A DNA stretch of 64,000 nt, taken from positions 1,550,001-1,614,000 of the forward strand of contig RQOL01000618.1 in NCBI GenBank assembly GCA_013076295.1, given 5' to 3'. Under the pieces are notes generated by a model. It was not told the DNA's origin. It ran no database searches and saw only the letters and a program-made list of their open reading frames with translations. A program made the position numbers and the translations under genes. Positions 43,362 to 55,500 of this stretch are shown here, piece by piece. Positions within the stretch are counted from its first letter, which is position 1. Each line of letters opens with the position of its first letter. The DNA is from Sanderia malayensis (taxonomy: Eukaryota > Cnidaria > Scyphozoa > Semaeostomeae > Pelagiidae).

Positions 43362-44542
43362 TTACTTTTTCTTTCCTTTTTTCTTCGGTTTCTTTGGCTT
43401 CTTTTTCTTCTTTTTTCCCTGTTAACATAAACAATGCATAACTATTGGCACACATGTTTACTTTGCGTGAATTGAAGTGAATTCGACGTCAGATTACACC
43501 AAAGCACGATGAAGTGAATTGTTGTATACACTCACTTTTTTGTTTTCTTCATCATCATCATCATCTTCTTCTTCCCTGGATACAGCAAACAAATCGGCAC
43601 TTAATACCTTGGGTAAATGCAGTGTCTTATAGAACTAGACTACAGATGATTGCTGGGCCTGTGTCATAGACATTACCAGGTGAATGGGTCCTATAAGAGA
43701 ATCACTATAGTCTACTTACTCTTCAGCCTCGAAGTCGACATAGTCATCGTCAGATGAGCCCTCGGCGTCATCGGCCAGCGTATCCATTATTTCTGAATTG
43801 AAAAAAGCATTGAATTGAATTGTTTGTATGACGTAAGCAACTTTCAGTAAGCCAAATCCGTTGGCTATTATACTCGAGTCTCAAGGTTAAGTTACTTACT
43901 TAGTTTGCTCCTCATTGTAGTCAAGAGATTCTCATAGCTCTCTATGCTTTTGCCATACTGCGTTGTTATGTGATACAGGCTGCCCAACGATGCGTATACT
44001 TTACTCAGAGCATCCTTGTCCCCCCTATCTTTGGCTATGACGAGTCGTCTTTCTTGATACTCAATCGCCTGCTCGTAGTCCATTCTCATTTCGCTGAGAT
44101 TTGCCAGATTGTTATAGAGCCTTGCAACTGCAAAGTTTTCTCCTCGCTTCTCTGCAATCTTCAGTGCGCTGTTATAGTGCTTGAAGGCCAGCTGGAGATT
44201 CCCCCGCATCTTGTAGATGATTCCCATGTTGCAATGAGCTCGTCTCTGGTTGGTTTCATCGTCGACCTTTCGTCCGAGCTTCAACTGTTTCTTGTAGTGC
44301 TCCATTGCCGTGTTGTAGTCGCCTAGTTTGTGATAACCCAGAGCCAGGCTGCCAACCGCCTCGAGCTCTTCTCTCGTCTCTTCAAACTCAATAGCATCAT
44401 CCAAATGCAGTTTGAGGTATTTCATTTTGCGCCGAATATCGTCCCGTTCTTCTGGCTCGTATCTGAAATCTCGTGGATCGTTTTCGACATTCTCGATTAT
44501 TTTCCCTTCCATTTCCTCCATCAATTTCTTTATGCTCGCCAT
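43362..44542 (-). CDS. Tetratricopeptide-repeat protein with acidic and poly-lysine tail
   Basis: Four exons on the minus strand, 43900-44542, 43720-43792, 43536-43575 and 43362-43418, join in phase to about 270 residues. After a charged helical N-terminus (MASIKKLMEEMEGK), four to five TPR units are visible from about residue 60 to 210, each with the pattern of small residues at A/G-x-x-Y positions (LALGYHKLGDYNTAMEHY, NMGIIYKMRGNLQLAFKHY, LYNNLANLSEMRMDYEQAI, SLGSLYHITTQYGKSIESY). The tail is an acidic run (EEEEDDDDDEE) followed by a lysine-only stretch ending GKKK. TPRs mediate protein-protein contact; the partner is unknown. The N-terminal TPR block recalls LGN/TONSL-type tandem TPRs but is too short to assign. 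Confidence 0.82.
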
Positions 44543-45440
44543 CTTTGTGCCGCATCATCTAATACCCAAGAAAGTTTTATTTTCTATCATCGGAATAGCT
44601 TTTTGTTGAACATTTACTTGCGACAACATGGCAGGTATGCATACATGGAGGTTTCGTTCAACCCAACTGGTTCCTTCATTCAAGCGATTCATCGTGAAGA
44701 AGAGTATTTTTGTTTAATTATTCAATCATAACTTGTATTTTGCAATGGCTATTGGTCGCACCAGTCGCATGTCTGCTCAGTCTGCTCTATCTGCAGCTAA
44801 ATGTATTTTCCAGATTATTGATAATTATTATTTCCTTTTCAGGGTAATTGAAGCAACAAGGTATTGGGTGATAACCAAACATCACACCGATACTTTGGTC
44901 ACTGGCGAAGCCTAACAACATTACGAGAAGGTACATATGCTCAGGGAACATTGTGGCTTGCAAAGCATTTACACTGTGTAACTTTCACATGACGTGATTA
45001 TATCAAAGAGAAATAACAATTTTCGTGGAACTTAGCCCTAATTTCAATGCGATTAAAAGTAGATTATCACAGGCTTGGTGACTCATTTTTGGACTTCGAC
45101 TCGGTTTCTTATAATCGCAGCTATCAGCCACAAGAGTCCAATTTCTTTTTACTGATTTCCAAATTTACAGCAGTGGCCAATAGCCTTTGGGACACTTACG
45201 TCACTTAAAAAATGAAGGAGAGCCTATCAACCCGCAAACTGTCAATCAGGTTATTGTGGTCACAATGCGAATGGAATTTTTTTCTAATCGTTTACCCTTC
45301 CTCAAAAACAACTTTTGGATTTAAAAGGGATAAAGGATACATGCAGAATTTGAAAGTTTATAATGTTACAGGACCTTTGGTCAATTAGATGCCTCGTTTT
45401 ATTGAATAAGGAAGAAATTCCCACGGGAACGTTTCTTTTT
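44543..45440. other. Upstream region of the TPR gene; no supported gene
   Basis: The promoter of the minus-strand TPR gene should lie just above 44542. Plus-strand frames at 44330-44915 partly overlap the TPR gene or fail to join through plausible splice sites. Confidence 0.45.
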
Positions 45441-46091
45441 ATAAATGATTATACCACATAGGGAGTTTGAGCTCACATTGTCTGGAACAACTTTGCATGC
45501 TAGTATTTAAAATATCATGCTATTCTTAATGAATGCCTTTTAAAACAGGACTAATTCTACCAGAGCGCTGTTGTGAATGTACATGTTCGTGCATTTGTTG
45601 TGCATCTCATTGAGCTTATTGGTTTTTTAACATAACAGTACATACATTGCTATTGAATTTACACATATTTATGGCAGTTTCGTGGCGTGTGAATATTTCA
45701 TGAATATGGCAGCCTCTCTCCCTCCCAATTCTACCATATGAGGGAACAAATCGGGATTGGAAAAGAGGCTGCTTATCGGGTAGGAGAAATTTATGGGGAT
45801 TCGGTGTTTTTATAACTTTTCAGAATTTCGTTCTACTGTAAGGTTTTCTTATTTATGCTGGTTTAGTGAGATCTATTCTAGTTTGAAAAATATACCTCCT
45901 TGTTGCGTCCTGAGCCATTTCGCCATGCTAGCAATGAACATCCAATGGCCTTAGCCTGGCCTTGCAATTCTCTCTTTATTTCAGTTTGTTTTTTATTGTT
46001 GTTTGAAGAAAAACTAAGAAGGCAAGGAGCAGAATTTTGTCAGAGCACGCATGTAATCATAACATTGAAAATAACATGCCTGCTATCCTCA

Positions 46092-46164
46092 GGTGCAGTA
46101 GTGTAGTGGCTATGCTAGGGCGTGTGCGACCGATCTTGTAAGTGGTTCGAATCCTGCCATGTCC
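46092..46164 (+). repeat. tRNA-like (SINE-type) module 1
   Basis: An A-box-like TAGTGTAGTGGCTATGCTA is followed by a perfect RNA polymerase III B-box core GGTTCGAATCC at 46144-46154, at tRNA-like spacing. No convincing acceptor stem closes, so it is a tRNA-derived repeat, not a functional tRNA. Confidence 0.7.
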
Positions 46165-46240
46165 ATATAATTTGTTGATACTTTTCAAGAAAATTGAAAT
46201 TACGAAAATAATAAGAATGAAAATTGCATGTCTTCAATAG

Positions 46241-46315
46241 TCGGCTGCAGTGGCGCAAAGTTTCGGCCATAGCCTCTGCGACCGACCAGGTAAGTGTTCA
46301 AAACCAGGTGGAGGC
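46241..46315 (+). repeat. tRNA-like (SINE-type) module 2
   Basis: Similar to module 1 (GCAGTGGCG, TGCGACCGACCAGGTAAGTG) but with a decayed B-box GTTCAAAACC. Confidence 0.6.
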
Positions 46316-46839
46316 AATAAAAATGAATTTGCCTTCACCTGGTCTCGAATTAAGTCTCTGCACTGTTCTATCACTATTTCCTAATCTATAGTTCAGGATT
46401 AGCAACATAGTATAGTACACTTCAGATAGAGTAATAGTTAGTAATAGTATTAGTAATAGTAATAGAGTAGTAATAGAATTAATGATAGAATTAGTAATAG
46501 AGTGATGAGTAATAGTTGGTAGATTGATACTGACGCATAGAATCTAGGGGGACATCGCGCAAATGGCTATAAATAGTAAGGGGTCATACGCTCGCGCATG
46601 AAAAACTAAGGGGAGGCGGATCAACTTTTTGTTACAAGTAAAGACCTCTAGGGAAAACGCAGAGCGAATTTATCTCCCCCTTGTTTTCTCACGAATCGCG
46701 CGATGTCCCCTTACATGTTTCCTCTATTTGCGCACTGGCCCCCTATTTTTCAACCTCGCGTTTTTGGCTTCAATCATTCACTCTTGTGACTTTCCTGGAA
46801 TGATTGAAAGTATGGAGATTAGTTATAGTCAAGGTAATC

Positions 46840-46995
46840 AATGATAAATAATACTTACGTCAATTATACTTACCCAACTGTAGCTTGGGCCAATCTATGA
46901 TGGATAATACTTACATCATTTATACTTACACATATGTAACTTGTACCAATGAATGATGGATAATACTTACATTAATTATGCTGATACTTACGCCA
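46840..46995 (+). repeat. ~62-bp diverged tandem repeat (GATGGATAATACTTAC)
   Basis: Three units, each containing GATAAATAATACTTAC or GATGGATAATACTTAC followed by CCAATG-type sequence, inside the palindrome. Confidence 0.6.
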
Positions 46996-47006
46996 ATGTG
47001 ATTTGT

Positions 47007-47084
47007 GCCTTTACCTGATATCGAACCACTTACCTGGTCGGTGCACACCCCGTAGCTCTACCTCCACGCTACTGCCACCGATGA
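47007..47084 (-). repeat. tRNA-like (SINE-type) module 3
   Basis: Read on the minus strand: GGCAGTAGCGTGGAGGTAGA, then GACCAGGTAAGTGGTTCGATA. The B-box-like GGTTCGATATC is intact except for one site. Confidence 0.65.
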
Positions 47085-47149
47085 TTAATCTGGTGCAAAT
47101 GTCGTTGTCATTTGAGTTTAATTTGATAGAAGTTGATCAAAATTAAACG

Positions 47150-47223
47150 TTCCATGCATGGACTCGAACAGCTGACATCTCGGCTACGATCCCACAGCGA
47201 TACCTTCACGCCACTGCAGCTGA
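47150..47223 (-). repeat. tRNA-like (SINE-type) module 4
   Basis: Minus strand: CTGCAGTGGCGTGAAGGTAT followed by the B-box GTTCGAGTCC. Confidence 0.65.
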
Positions 47224-47302
47224 TGTTTATGGCAATGCAATTATCAATCTTATTTTTTCTACAAGTGCAATTTATTAGAAAAGTATTAAAATTATCTGGA
47301 CG

Positions 47303-47378
47303 TGTCTGGATTTGAACTACCAACCTGGTCGGTCATGCACCCGTAGCACGACCACTTCGCCAAGAAGCCGACCATTGC
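47303..47378 (-). repeat. tRNA-like (SINE-type) module 5
   Basis: Minus strand: GGCGAAGTGGTCGTGCTACG, GACCGACCAGG, then the B-box AGTTCAAATCC. Same family as modules 1-4. Confidence 0.65.
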
Positions 47379-47853
47379 CTAGACAGTAGAACTACTTTCA
47401 TCTTTACTCTCGTTTTTTTCATCCAATTTAATTTAACTAAATTTGAGAAGGATTAAAGTTTATCCCAAATTTCAGAAATTGCAGAAACAGAAAGTCAAAG
47501 AGATGTATTTAACCATTTTGTCGTGTCATAATTGTATTAATCTCTTCTTTAATGAATTTTCTATATTCATTTGAATATTATGCGGTAAAAGTTTAATTAA
47601 TCCTCGTGGTCTTATTTGGTTTTAATTTTTACAAAGTCTTAAAAAGGCTAGAGAGTGATTGATTAAACTTTCCGGCAGTCGTTGTTTCCAAGTCAATCAT
47701 CTACCAAAATACTCTTCTCGAGGTTTTCTCTTGAAGGCCACAGCCGCTTTAGAAATCAATGCTCGATAGGCCCCACGCTTGTACAAAGTATACTAGCATG
47801 CAAAGTTGTTCCAGACAATGTGAGCTCAAACTCCCTATGTGGTAATCATTTAT

Positions 47854-48761
47854 AAAAGAGACTTTCGTGGGAATTTCAAGAAACGTGGGAATTTCGAGAA
47901 ACGATAAACAAACTCAGCAACACGCCAATATTCAATAAAATATTGTTGAATGAATGTAAAAAAGTAATTGGAATCAGCAGGCCAAGAACTCCTGGCCTTG
48001 TTCTTAATTTTTTGTTTAGTGTTCATCATATTTTAGGGGATGGTTGGTTATAATGATACACAAAAGCTCAGACCAATTTTTGTCACTCAAAGTTCATGAA
48101 AATATGCATGCCACCATGTTTTACACAGTTTTGAAGACATGACAAATTCTTGACTGCCATTTTTGTATACATTCATACATTTTCAGGGATCTGAATAACT
48201 AAGCTAGCCATTTCGGCAACCATTGATGCAAACTTTTTTGCAACATGACATGGCCTAACATTGTCATCCCAGTTTGGCTGCAAAATGTTCCACATGTATA
48301 TTAGTCGATATCTGTGCAAAATAAGGTTGGCAAAGCATGCCACAATAGCCCAATGCTTTGGCCTAAAATTTCTAGCACGAGGTTACGATATCTTGTGAGC
48401 TTAGTTTGATGTATACGTAGAGTGGGGAATCTGAGACGCTTTTTGAGCTTTGTAAAAATTGCAACATACCACAATGCATCAAACGCTCATCAAATGAAGA
48501 AGAAAGTCTTTTATAGTGACGCTGAAGTTCGGTCAGGGCTCGAACACATCCAAAACGCTTGTTGTTGTTGCGTCCATCCAATCATTGAGCTCTAAAAAGA
48601 ACAGGAAAGCGAGGCTAGTTACTATGGCTACTTTTCTTCGTAAACAAATCTCAGTGCATGTGTGACAAACAAGAACTTAGGCCATTTATCTATTTCAACA
48701 TTTCTTTACCTGGTTAACACTTGTTTGACATTTTGAATTTAATAACTTGTTTTTCATAAAT
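47854..48761. other. Intergenic sequence without a supported gene
   Basis: Only short unsupported frames. A minus-strand frame at 48372-48581 lacks an in-frame ATG. Confidence 0.5.
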
Positions 48762-49116
48762 ATGAATGTCGAATCTTGGTGTACGGTGGAAAGATCATCC
48801 AGTCAAGATTGGAAACGTGCTGAACGTGGACATTTCGACGGTGCTTTCAGGAGTTCTGTTTTGAAACCTACAAAAGCATGTCAAGAAGATAGATTTAGCG
48901 CAGGTCAAGGTCAGTTGCAAGACTCTAAACACAGAGAAAAAAGACATTTTAAAGATAAATGTAAGTTTCCACGCAATATTCTTGGTTTTAATTTCCAATT
49001 GTGTTGTTTTGATTGTATCAATTGTTGCCATCTTCCTAGAAAATATTCACCAATTTCTAGAAAATTATTGTAATGTTTCATCTTGTATCTTAGATGACCA
49101 TGTATTCAAGATATGA
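48762..49116 (+). CDS. Possible small two-exon gene, uncharacterised
   Basis: Exon 48762-48960 starts at ATG and ends at a good donor (GTAAGT). A downstream acceptor (TGTATCTTAG) at 49093 joins exon 49094-49116 in phase, giving a 73-residue basic hydrophilic protein starting MNVESWCTVERSSSQDWKR and ending KYDHVFKI. No signal peptide or membrane span is visible and I recognise no family. The stop follows quickly after the junction, so this could also be an incidental open frame. It is convergent with the vitellogenin gene. Confidence 0.4.
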
Positions 49117-49460
49117 AGATGTATTCATCAAAAAAGAAAAGATTCACAAAAAGAACTGACTTGGTTTGAAATTGTAAAATCTGCTTGATAGACAAAGGAT
49201 GTATTAGGGTAGTCTTTTTGTAAATATTGGTTGTTATATGCACTGGGGGCTGCGAACAGAATGAAAACAAAAAACGCGTAATATCAATGCTTCTATCTCT
49301 GCTTATTGATAGAAATATAAAGTTCGACTATAACTTTAGAAACTGATTGAAATTTAAACATTTGGAAAAATTTTGAGAAAAATGTAGAGTCAGAAGAATT
49401 CTGTTCTTTTGAAATACATTCTTAATCATATCAAAAGTAGAAACAAAAACGAAAAGTCTA

Positions 49461-49466
49461 TTTATT
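49461..49466 (-). terminator. Polyadenylation signal of vitellogenin
   Basis: AATAAA on the minus strand about 60 bp past the vitellogenin stop codon. Confidence 0.65.
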
Positions 49467-49524
49467 GAACACACAAGAAAAATAAAAAAAGTTCAAAAAC
49501 GTTAAAGAGTCACCAACATTTAGC

Positions 49525-52500
49525 TTAGCAGGTACACTTGCATTCTCTTGGGATGGAGATTTTAGCCAAATGCCATACTGCATCACTGACACTCAATTTC
49601 TTTCCCTTGGTGAGGTGTTGCTTCAGTTGAGGTATTTCTGATTCTGGCACACATGTCATTGGCACATGAGTGATCTCTGGCAGTGATGATTCAGTGCATT
49701 TTGAAGCACACTGGATGATTTTGTAGTTGGACAAACATGTCTTTCCTTTTACTTCTTCTGGCTTCAATGTGACAAAATCTCTTATGAATGGACAAGCTAA
49801 AAAGAAAAAAATAATATTCAGAATTTGTGTTAGTATCTAACATTACTCTAATCTTATCTAGTGTTTCCAATAGAAAAGCCATGGAAAAAATAATTGCCAC
49901 ACTAACCAGACCAATCCTGTTTTGGTAACAATTGCGCTATAACTAACTATGCCATTTGATTTCAAATTTATTTTGCTAAAACTTGTTTATCAATAAACGT
50001 GGTTTCCACATCTTTTTGGAAAGTGATTCCAAAAAGTAGGCAATGCTTACCTTTGCTGCATGATCTGCCAGGGACAATCCAGGTTGAGCCGAAAATTCTC
50101 TCAGCTGTGGGCTTGACTATTGGTTGCAATAAAGTGGGTCGTCTGACATCAGCAATGATCTGTCCCTCTGGTGTGACAAATTCATTGTGTTGTTCTCCGT
50201 CATTGTTTCCACAAAGTCCACAAGTCTTGCTTGTGAAAAGTGGGTTTACTCTCAAGCTCACCTACAATATCCAAAAGTATCATTCAATTGTTGTTAATGC
50301 CTGATATAACATGCTTTTAAACTACAAAGTAAGTCTGAAAGTGTCAACAGCAGTGGAAAAGCAAAATGCCTTGGATATGACAAGAGTATGTGCCCCCAGT
50401 AGATAGAGTAACAATAATTCATTGAAGAAGATGCAGACTCACAATGTGCGATTCCATCAAACTGACAGACAGATTGTATTTGTGATCTTCAATGCTCAAT
50501 ATCTGTGGTTCCTTTTCCCAAATGATTGTGATTACAGGCCTTCTATTCGCATCCAAAACCTCGTGTCTTTGCAAGAATTCAACTGGCTTGTTGTTCACCT
50601 GAGAAAAATGTTCCAATTTCAAATTCACATTGCAACAATTGGAGAAAAGCATCAGAAAACACGAGAAAAGCATCACTTACAACTCTGGAAATGTTAGTAA
50701 AAGTGTCATTTCTTACCGATACTCTTGGCTTGGTGTGCATGTTGATATTGGGCATAACTTCAACCTTGTACGAGTCGACAAGAACTGTCACAACTCTACG
50801 TAATCCCATGTCAAGCTTTCTCGCGAGGACGGCAATGTTGGAGGAGTTTTGGTCACACATGCGCAGCAACTGGTGCTCGCAATGGCCTCTCAGGGTAAAG
50901 TTAAATGGGCGCTTGTCGAATGTTACAAATGAAGTATCCTTGTGAAGACAACGAGCTAAATGAAAGAGAAAAAAGTTGAATTTTAAGTGGAAAACTTGCT
51001 GTGCTGAGATAAATAATGTGCACAAATGCTCAGAGGTACGTGAATATAAGTCAAAAACAAAAATTAGCGATTAAACAAACAATCAAAGAAGAAATAAAGA
51101 AAATATTTGATAAATCAAGGTAAAATAAAGAGATGACTAAGTTATCAAACGAATGACTGAATTATAAAATGAATTAATAAAATAACAACTAAATGGATAT
51201 AAGCATGAATGATGGTCCAGAACGTTAGATGAACGAAAAACAGGATGGATAAGAGAACAGAAACATTATTGCAAAAGAACTTACGTCTGAGAAGATCCAC
51301 AGCTAGCTTCTTCAAAAAAGAAACTTGTTTCGATCCCTTGGGGAGAGTTGTCAAGATACTTGGCAATTTGATGTCATCCATCAAGAAGATATAATTCTTG
51401 GTCTTTAATCGAAGTCGCAGTGTTTTGTTAGTTGGTATTTGTATGTCGAGTTTGGTCATTTTGTCGTATTCTGCGCTCGGGTTTGGTCTTGGAAAGACAA
51501 GAGCTGTAGACTTCAGGGTTGGAATGACGACAACTTCAGTCACGTATTTCAGAACATCCAACACATATTTAGGAACCTGGATTGGGTCATATGCGACGTT
51601 GATCTGGGCCCAGAATCGTGGCAGATCCCTTGGCTTCAAAATGCTAACCTGTGATAAAGAAGGCGATACTTTAGCAACTAATTTTAAGACACCAACAATA
51701 GATAACTGCGTCAGCCTTAGATAACTGGACTAACAATGGGCAACTGTATCAGCTCTTAATAAAAACACCAACATTAGATAAATGCATCGACCCTAGATAG
51801 CTAAATCAGCTAAATTACACCATAGAGGTATCAATGTACTCTGTATCTGGTTTATGGTATCTGCAGCGCTACAATAATACACATAAATCCATTGAATTAC
51901 CACATTAATATTTTTTCTTCTGCAAGCTCTGTCGAAACTTGCTGTCAAGTGAACATTGTCAGGCAAAACCGAGAGACTAAGGCAAAACCTTGAAAATTTC
52001 AACAGCTGAGGTTTCGTTGGAGTAACGGTAAGCTTGGTTGTTGCAACTGATGGATTATATTCGGCGTGGATTAGGACCTTAGTGGCTGGGTTGACAGAGA
52101 TTATTGCCTCGTAGATCTGGATTGGGGCGGTTGGTTCTGGTAGCTTGACGGACAGCAGGAACTTTTCAGGTATGTTATGTAATGCTGGTTTCAAGAGGAG
52201 GCGGTATGCCATTGGTGCGTAGAGCATTGGAAGGTGGTTAAGACGTGGCTGTGGGAGATAGCCATGTACACAAGTCTGGATTCCGTATGCACTGCTAATA
52301 CAATCACCCTGAAAAACACACAAACTTTACGTACAGCAAATTCTCTACAAAAAACATGTAAAACTGATTGGCAATCTGTTTTTAGTCCACCAATTTAAAT
52401 AGATATGAAGTAGTTAATAGTTGGGACAAATCTATGGATCGTATGGCTCTAACAACCAAGTATTCATGGATCAAACTACTCAAATAAGGTTCTGTTAGAG

Positions 52501-55500
52501 AAAATATCATCACAAAGACTTGCTTTACAAATCCATCAGTTTGTTAGCCAAAAAGAGTTCAATAGTTCCTCAAGAAAATCGATTATCATACATTCATTTT
52601 TGGTGCAAGAATAATCAAGTGAAACACAAACCTTTTGGTACGAGATCTGCTTCAACACTTCACTGAATGGTTGTTTCCTCTCAACTTCAACTATGATGGA
52701 ATCCTTTGCAAATGGCGAAACGCAGAGTGATTCACCCTTGGCCATCAAATAAGCCATTCTTGCTTTTTGCGAATTTGGATTGATCTGACAAAATAAATAA
52801 AACACAAGTCGAACAAATTGTAACATCAATATCATCATTATCAATAATAGTACCTAAACATATTACAACTTACTATTTCTTCATGGACCTTCTTCTTGTT
52901 CCACATGGAAACCATTTCTTTGTTGAATATTCTTTTAACCTCCTTCATCTCTGCGATTTCCTCGGGTTTCGCAATGCCCCACGGTTTGGGTACAACAGGT
53001 GGTGTCATGGAAGCAACTGACTGTATTTTGATGACGTTAGGTGCTGTCTCAGTCACAACGAACAACGCACCATTGGTTCTCTTCAACTTCATTGCCTTCA
53101 CGCAATCCTTGCTGACTGCCATCGTGAGAAACTTGTTGTCTGGTGTCTTGAAGCTGGCAATGCGTCTCTCAGCTCTGTAAAATGTTACGGTCCAGACGAA
53201 TGGAACATTCGTTAACACGACTTTCTCGCCATTTACAGATATGAACTTTCCGTTCACTTTAAGGGTCCAGCCTTCGCTAACTTTTGGACTCTTCGTCATC
53301 CCGTATACCTTCGTCTCGCCCAGCTGGTCAACCTCGATTGGAACTTGTATATATCGACTTCCGATTGTTGGTTTGGCGGTTTCAGTGGTTGGGGTAAGAG
53401 GGGCGGTTGGGGTGAGTGGGCTGGCTGTTGGTGGTAGATACTCGGAATCAAAGCTTGAAACATCTTCACTTGCATCAAACTCAACAGTTCTGGAAGCAAA
53501 TGTTGGTCTGAGGGTTTTATTTTCCTCAATTCTAGGCCATTGCACGTGGACAGAATTGGCTTTAAGGAAATGTGATGCATTTCTCTGCACAAGCAAAACC
53601 TCTCTGATCTGTTTCGGTGTCTCGATTTCAGTCTTAAGCTGCCTCGTCTTGAAGTCATAGTCGATGCTTGCCTTGAGGTGTGTGGAGACGTTGACGAATG
53701 TTCTGATCTTTCCACCAACTCTTATGCCTGGGATTCTGAAATCAATCTGCCCACGGACATCAGCGATTGCACTGAAACATGAAAATCCAATGTTAACACT
53801 ATGAAATCTCTACATAAAACCCCCACTCGAATACGGTAGAGTTAGAACACGCATATAAGAACCTGTAAATTATGGATACAGCTTATTGTTAACGAACAAT
53901 AGACTAGTGTTTCTTCTATTGACTTGGGGAGAAATATCAGCCTGGAGGCTCCTGACCCATTGGTCATTATATGCGAGCCTTCACTGTATAACAAATGAAC
54001 CAAATACTTATTATCTTGATGAACTGCTTTATTGTTCAATATACCCTCGGTTCAATACATTCTGCTTCAATAAAACAAAGCTTTATTTGGCACTTCATAA
54101 AATTGTTTGCCTCCTAAAAAATATTAGTTTTTTCAAGATATCCTGCGTATAACCCCATGCTCGAAGCATACTTTTAAGAAAATTTCATTTCGGATAGTAA
54201 TTCGAGGATTAAACGCAAGTAAGAAACACTAACTTCAATCGGTGCTCAGCTGAAACGTGTACAGAGTCGCGCTGTTTCCACAACAACGATTTGGGAGTAA
54301 ACAATCCAGGCTTGACTTCGGCCTTCAATACTGTAGACGAGACTGGCAAGATGATGGATGTGAGGTTGGCTGTCATGGTGACTCCAATCAATGATGGCAT
54401 TCTGTAGATGACTTCGATTGGCATGTATGGCTGGGAAGGAAAAAGAAAACAATTATCAGCACTATTGGTAGAGGCGGTCTAAAAACCAGATGGAACCGGG
54501 TATTCCGCATAGATACCAGTGAAATTCGGTTATAACGGTTAGGGAAGCTCGTCAATAATGGATTGTCTGCTACGTGGCGGTTATAAGCACTAGAAGTTCA
54601 GAAAGTTACAATATTGCAAAATTCGTTCATAAAGGAAGGTGGTAGCTATATCATAACTCTACTCGTGTTGTTTTAAAATGTCTCATTGAGGTGAAAAAGC
54701 GGATACCTTGGAAAACTCGAAAGTTTTTCCTTCCTTCAATTCTCTTTCCAATTCAACGGCTCTGAGAATGGATCCAGTCAAAAACAAACTCTTCAAATCG
54801 ACGTTCTGGTCAACGGATGTTTCATTGACATGGAAGATCTTGCCAAACATCTTCAACTGACTAAAGATTCTCAATTTCTCGTCTGGTACAGTGAACGTTG
54901 GAACCTAGAAAAATTGACACGGGCTATATACAGAGCGCAACAGCAAACCCACACTATTGGCGTGGATACTAAGCTACAGAATTAATCAAAAGAAACAGAA
55001 TGCTGGTAGATTGATCTATCATCGTTGAAATGTTAATATTCTATATGTACCTTTCTTTTGAGGTCCTCAATTGTCTCCACAATTTCACTGAGAGATCGTT
55101 TGGTTCGCAGGAAATCAAATATGGATTGCTTGTCTCCCCAGTATCCAGATGGTCCAAAAAGTTTGGTGAGGTACTCTTGGACGCCTTCAAGTCTTAGTTG
55201 AGCCTACGTGAAGAGTAAATCAAGGCAAATCATATCAGATGGGTTGTGTAAATACATAATACGAAAGAGAGTCCTAAAGTAACACAGGAAGACACTGGTC
55301 CATTCTCAATAAAAGGTCTGTCATTGAAGAGAAAGCAGTCTTAAAGCCGATGACTTAGATAATCAACCAAAATGTGTGTTGGGTGTAAGTAAGTGCAGTA
55401 AGCAAGTAAGTGCGTGTAGCACAATCAATTCATGAATAATTTTAGTAATAGATATATTAATTAGTAATTAGTGCCAATGATTCAGATCCCTTAAAGCATT

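Larger units (their letters stand above)
45441..47853. repeat. ~2.4-kb imperfect palindrome with tRNA-like modules
   Basis: The outer arms 45441-45506 and 47790-47853 are near-perfect reverse complements (ATAAATGATTATACCACATA outward to CATGCTAGTAT). Midway, about 46541-46755, is a degenerate hairpin pairing GGGGACATCGCGC with GCGCGATGTCCCC-like sequence. Forward tRNA-like modules lie at 46092 and 46241. Reverse ones at 47007 and 47150 lie at about mirrored distances, and a fifth (reverse) is at 47303. The symmetry suggests an old inverted duplication or a transposon with long inverted ends. Confidence 0.7.

Noticed and set aside
44628..44935. Possible short plus-strand gene starting at ATGGCAG|GTATGC
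   Set aside because: Joining to the next acceptor at TTTTCAG|GGTAATT gives an immediate stop in every sensible phase.
46092..46164. Functional tRNA gene
   Set aside because: The B-box is perfect but the acceptor stem does not close, and the other modules are decayed; a tRNA-derived repeat fits better.
48372..48581. Minus-strand frame MDGRNNNKRFG... that might be divergent from 48762
   Set aside because: The frame opens with TTG, the nearby ATG is in another frame, and no downstream exons were found.
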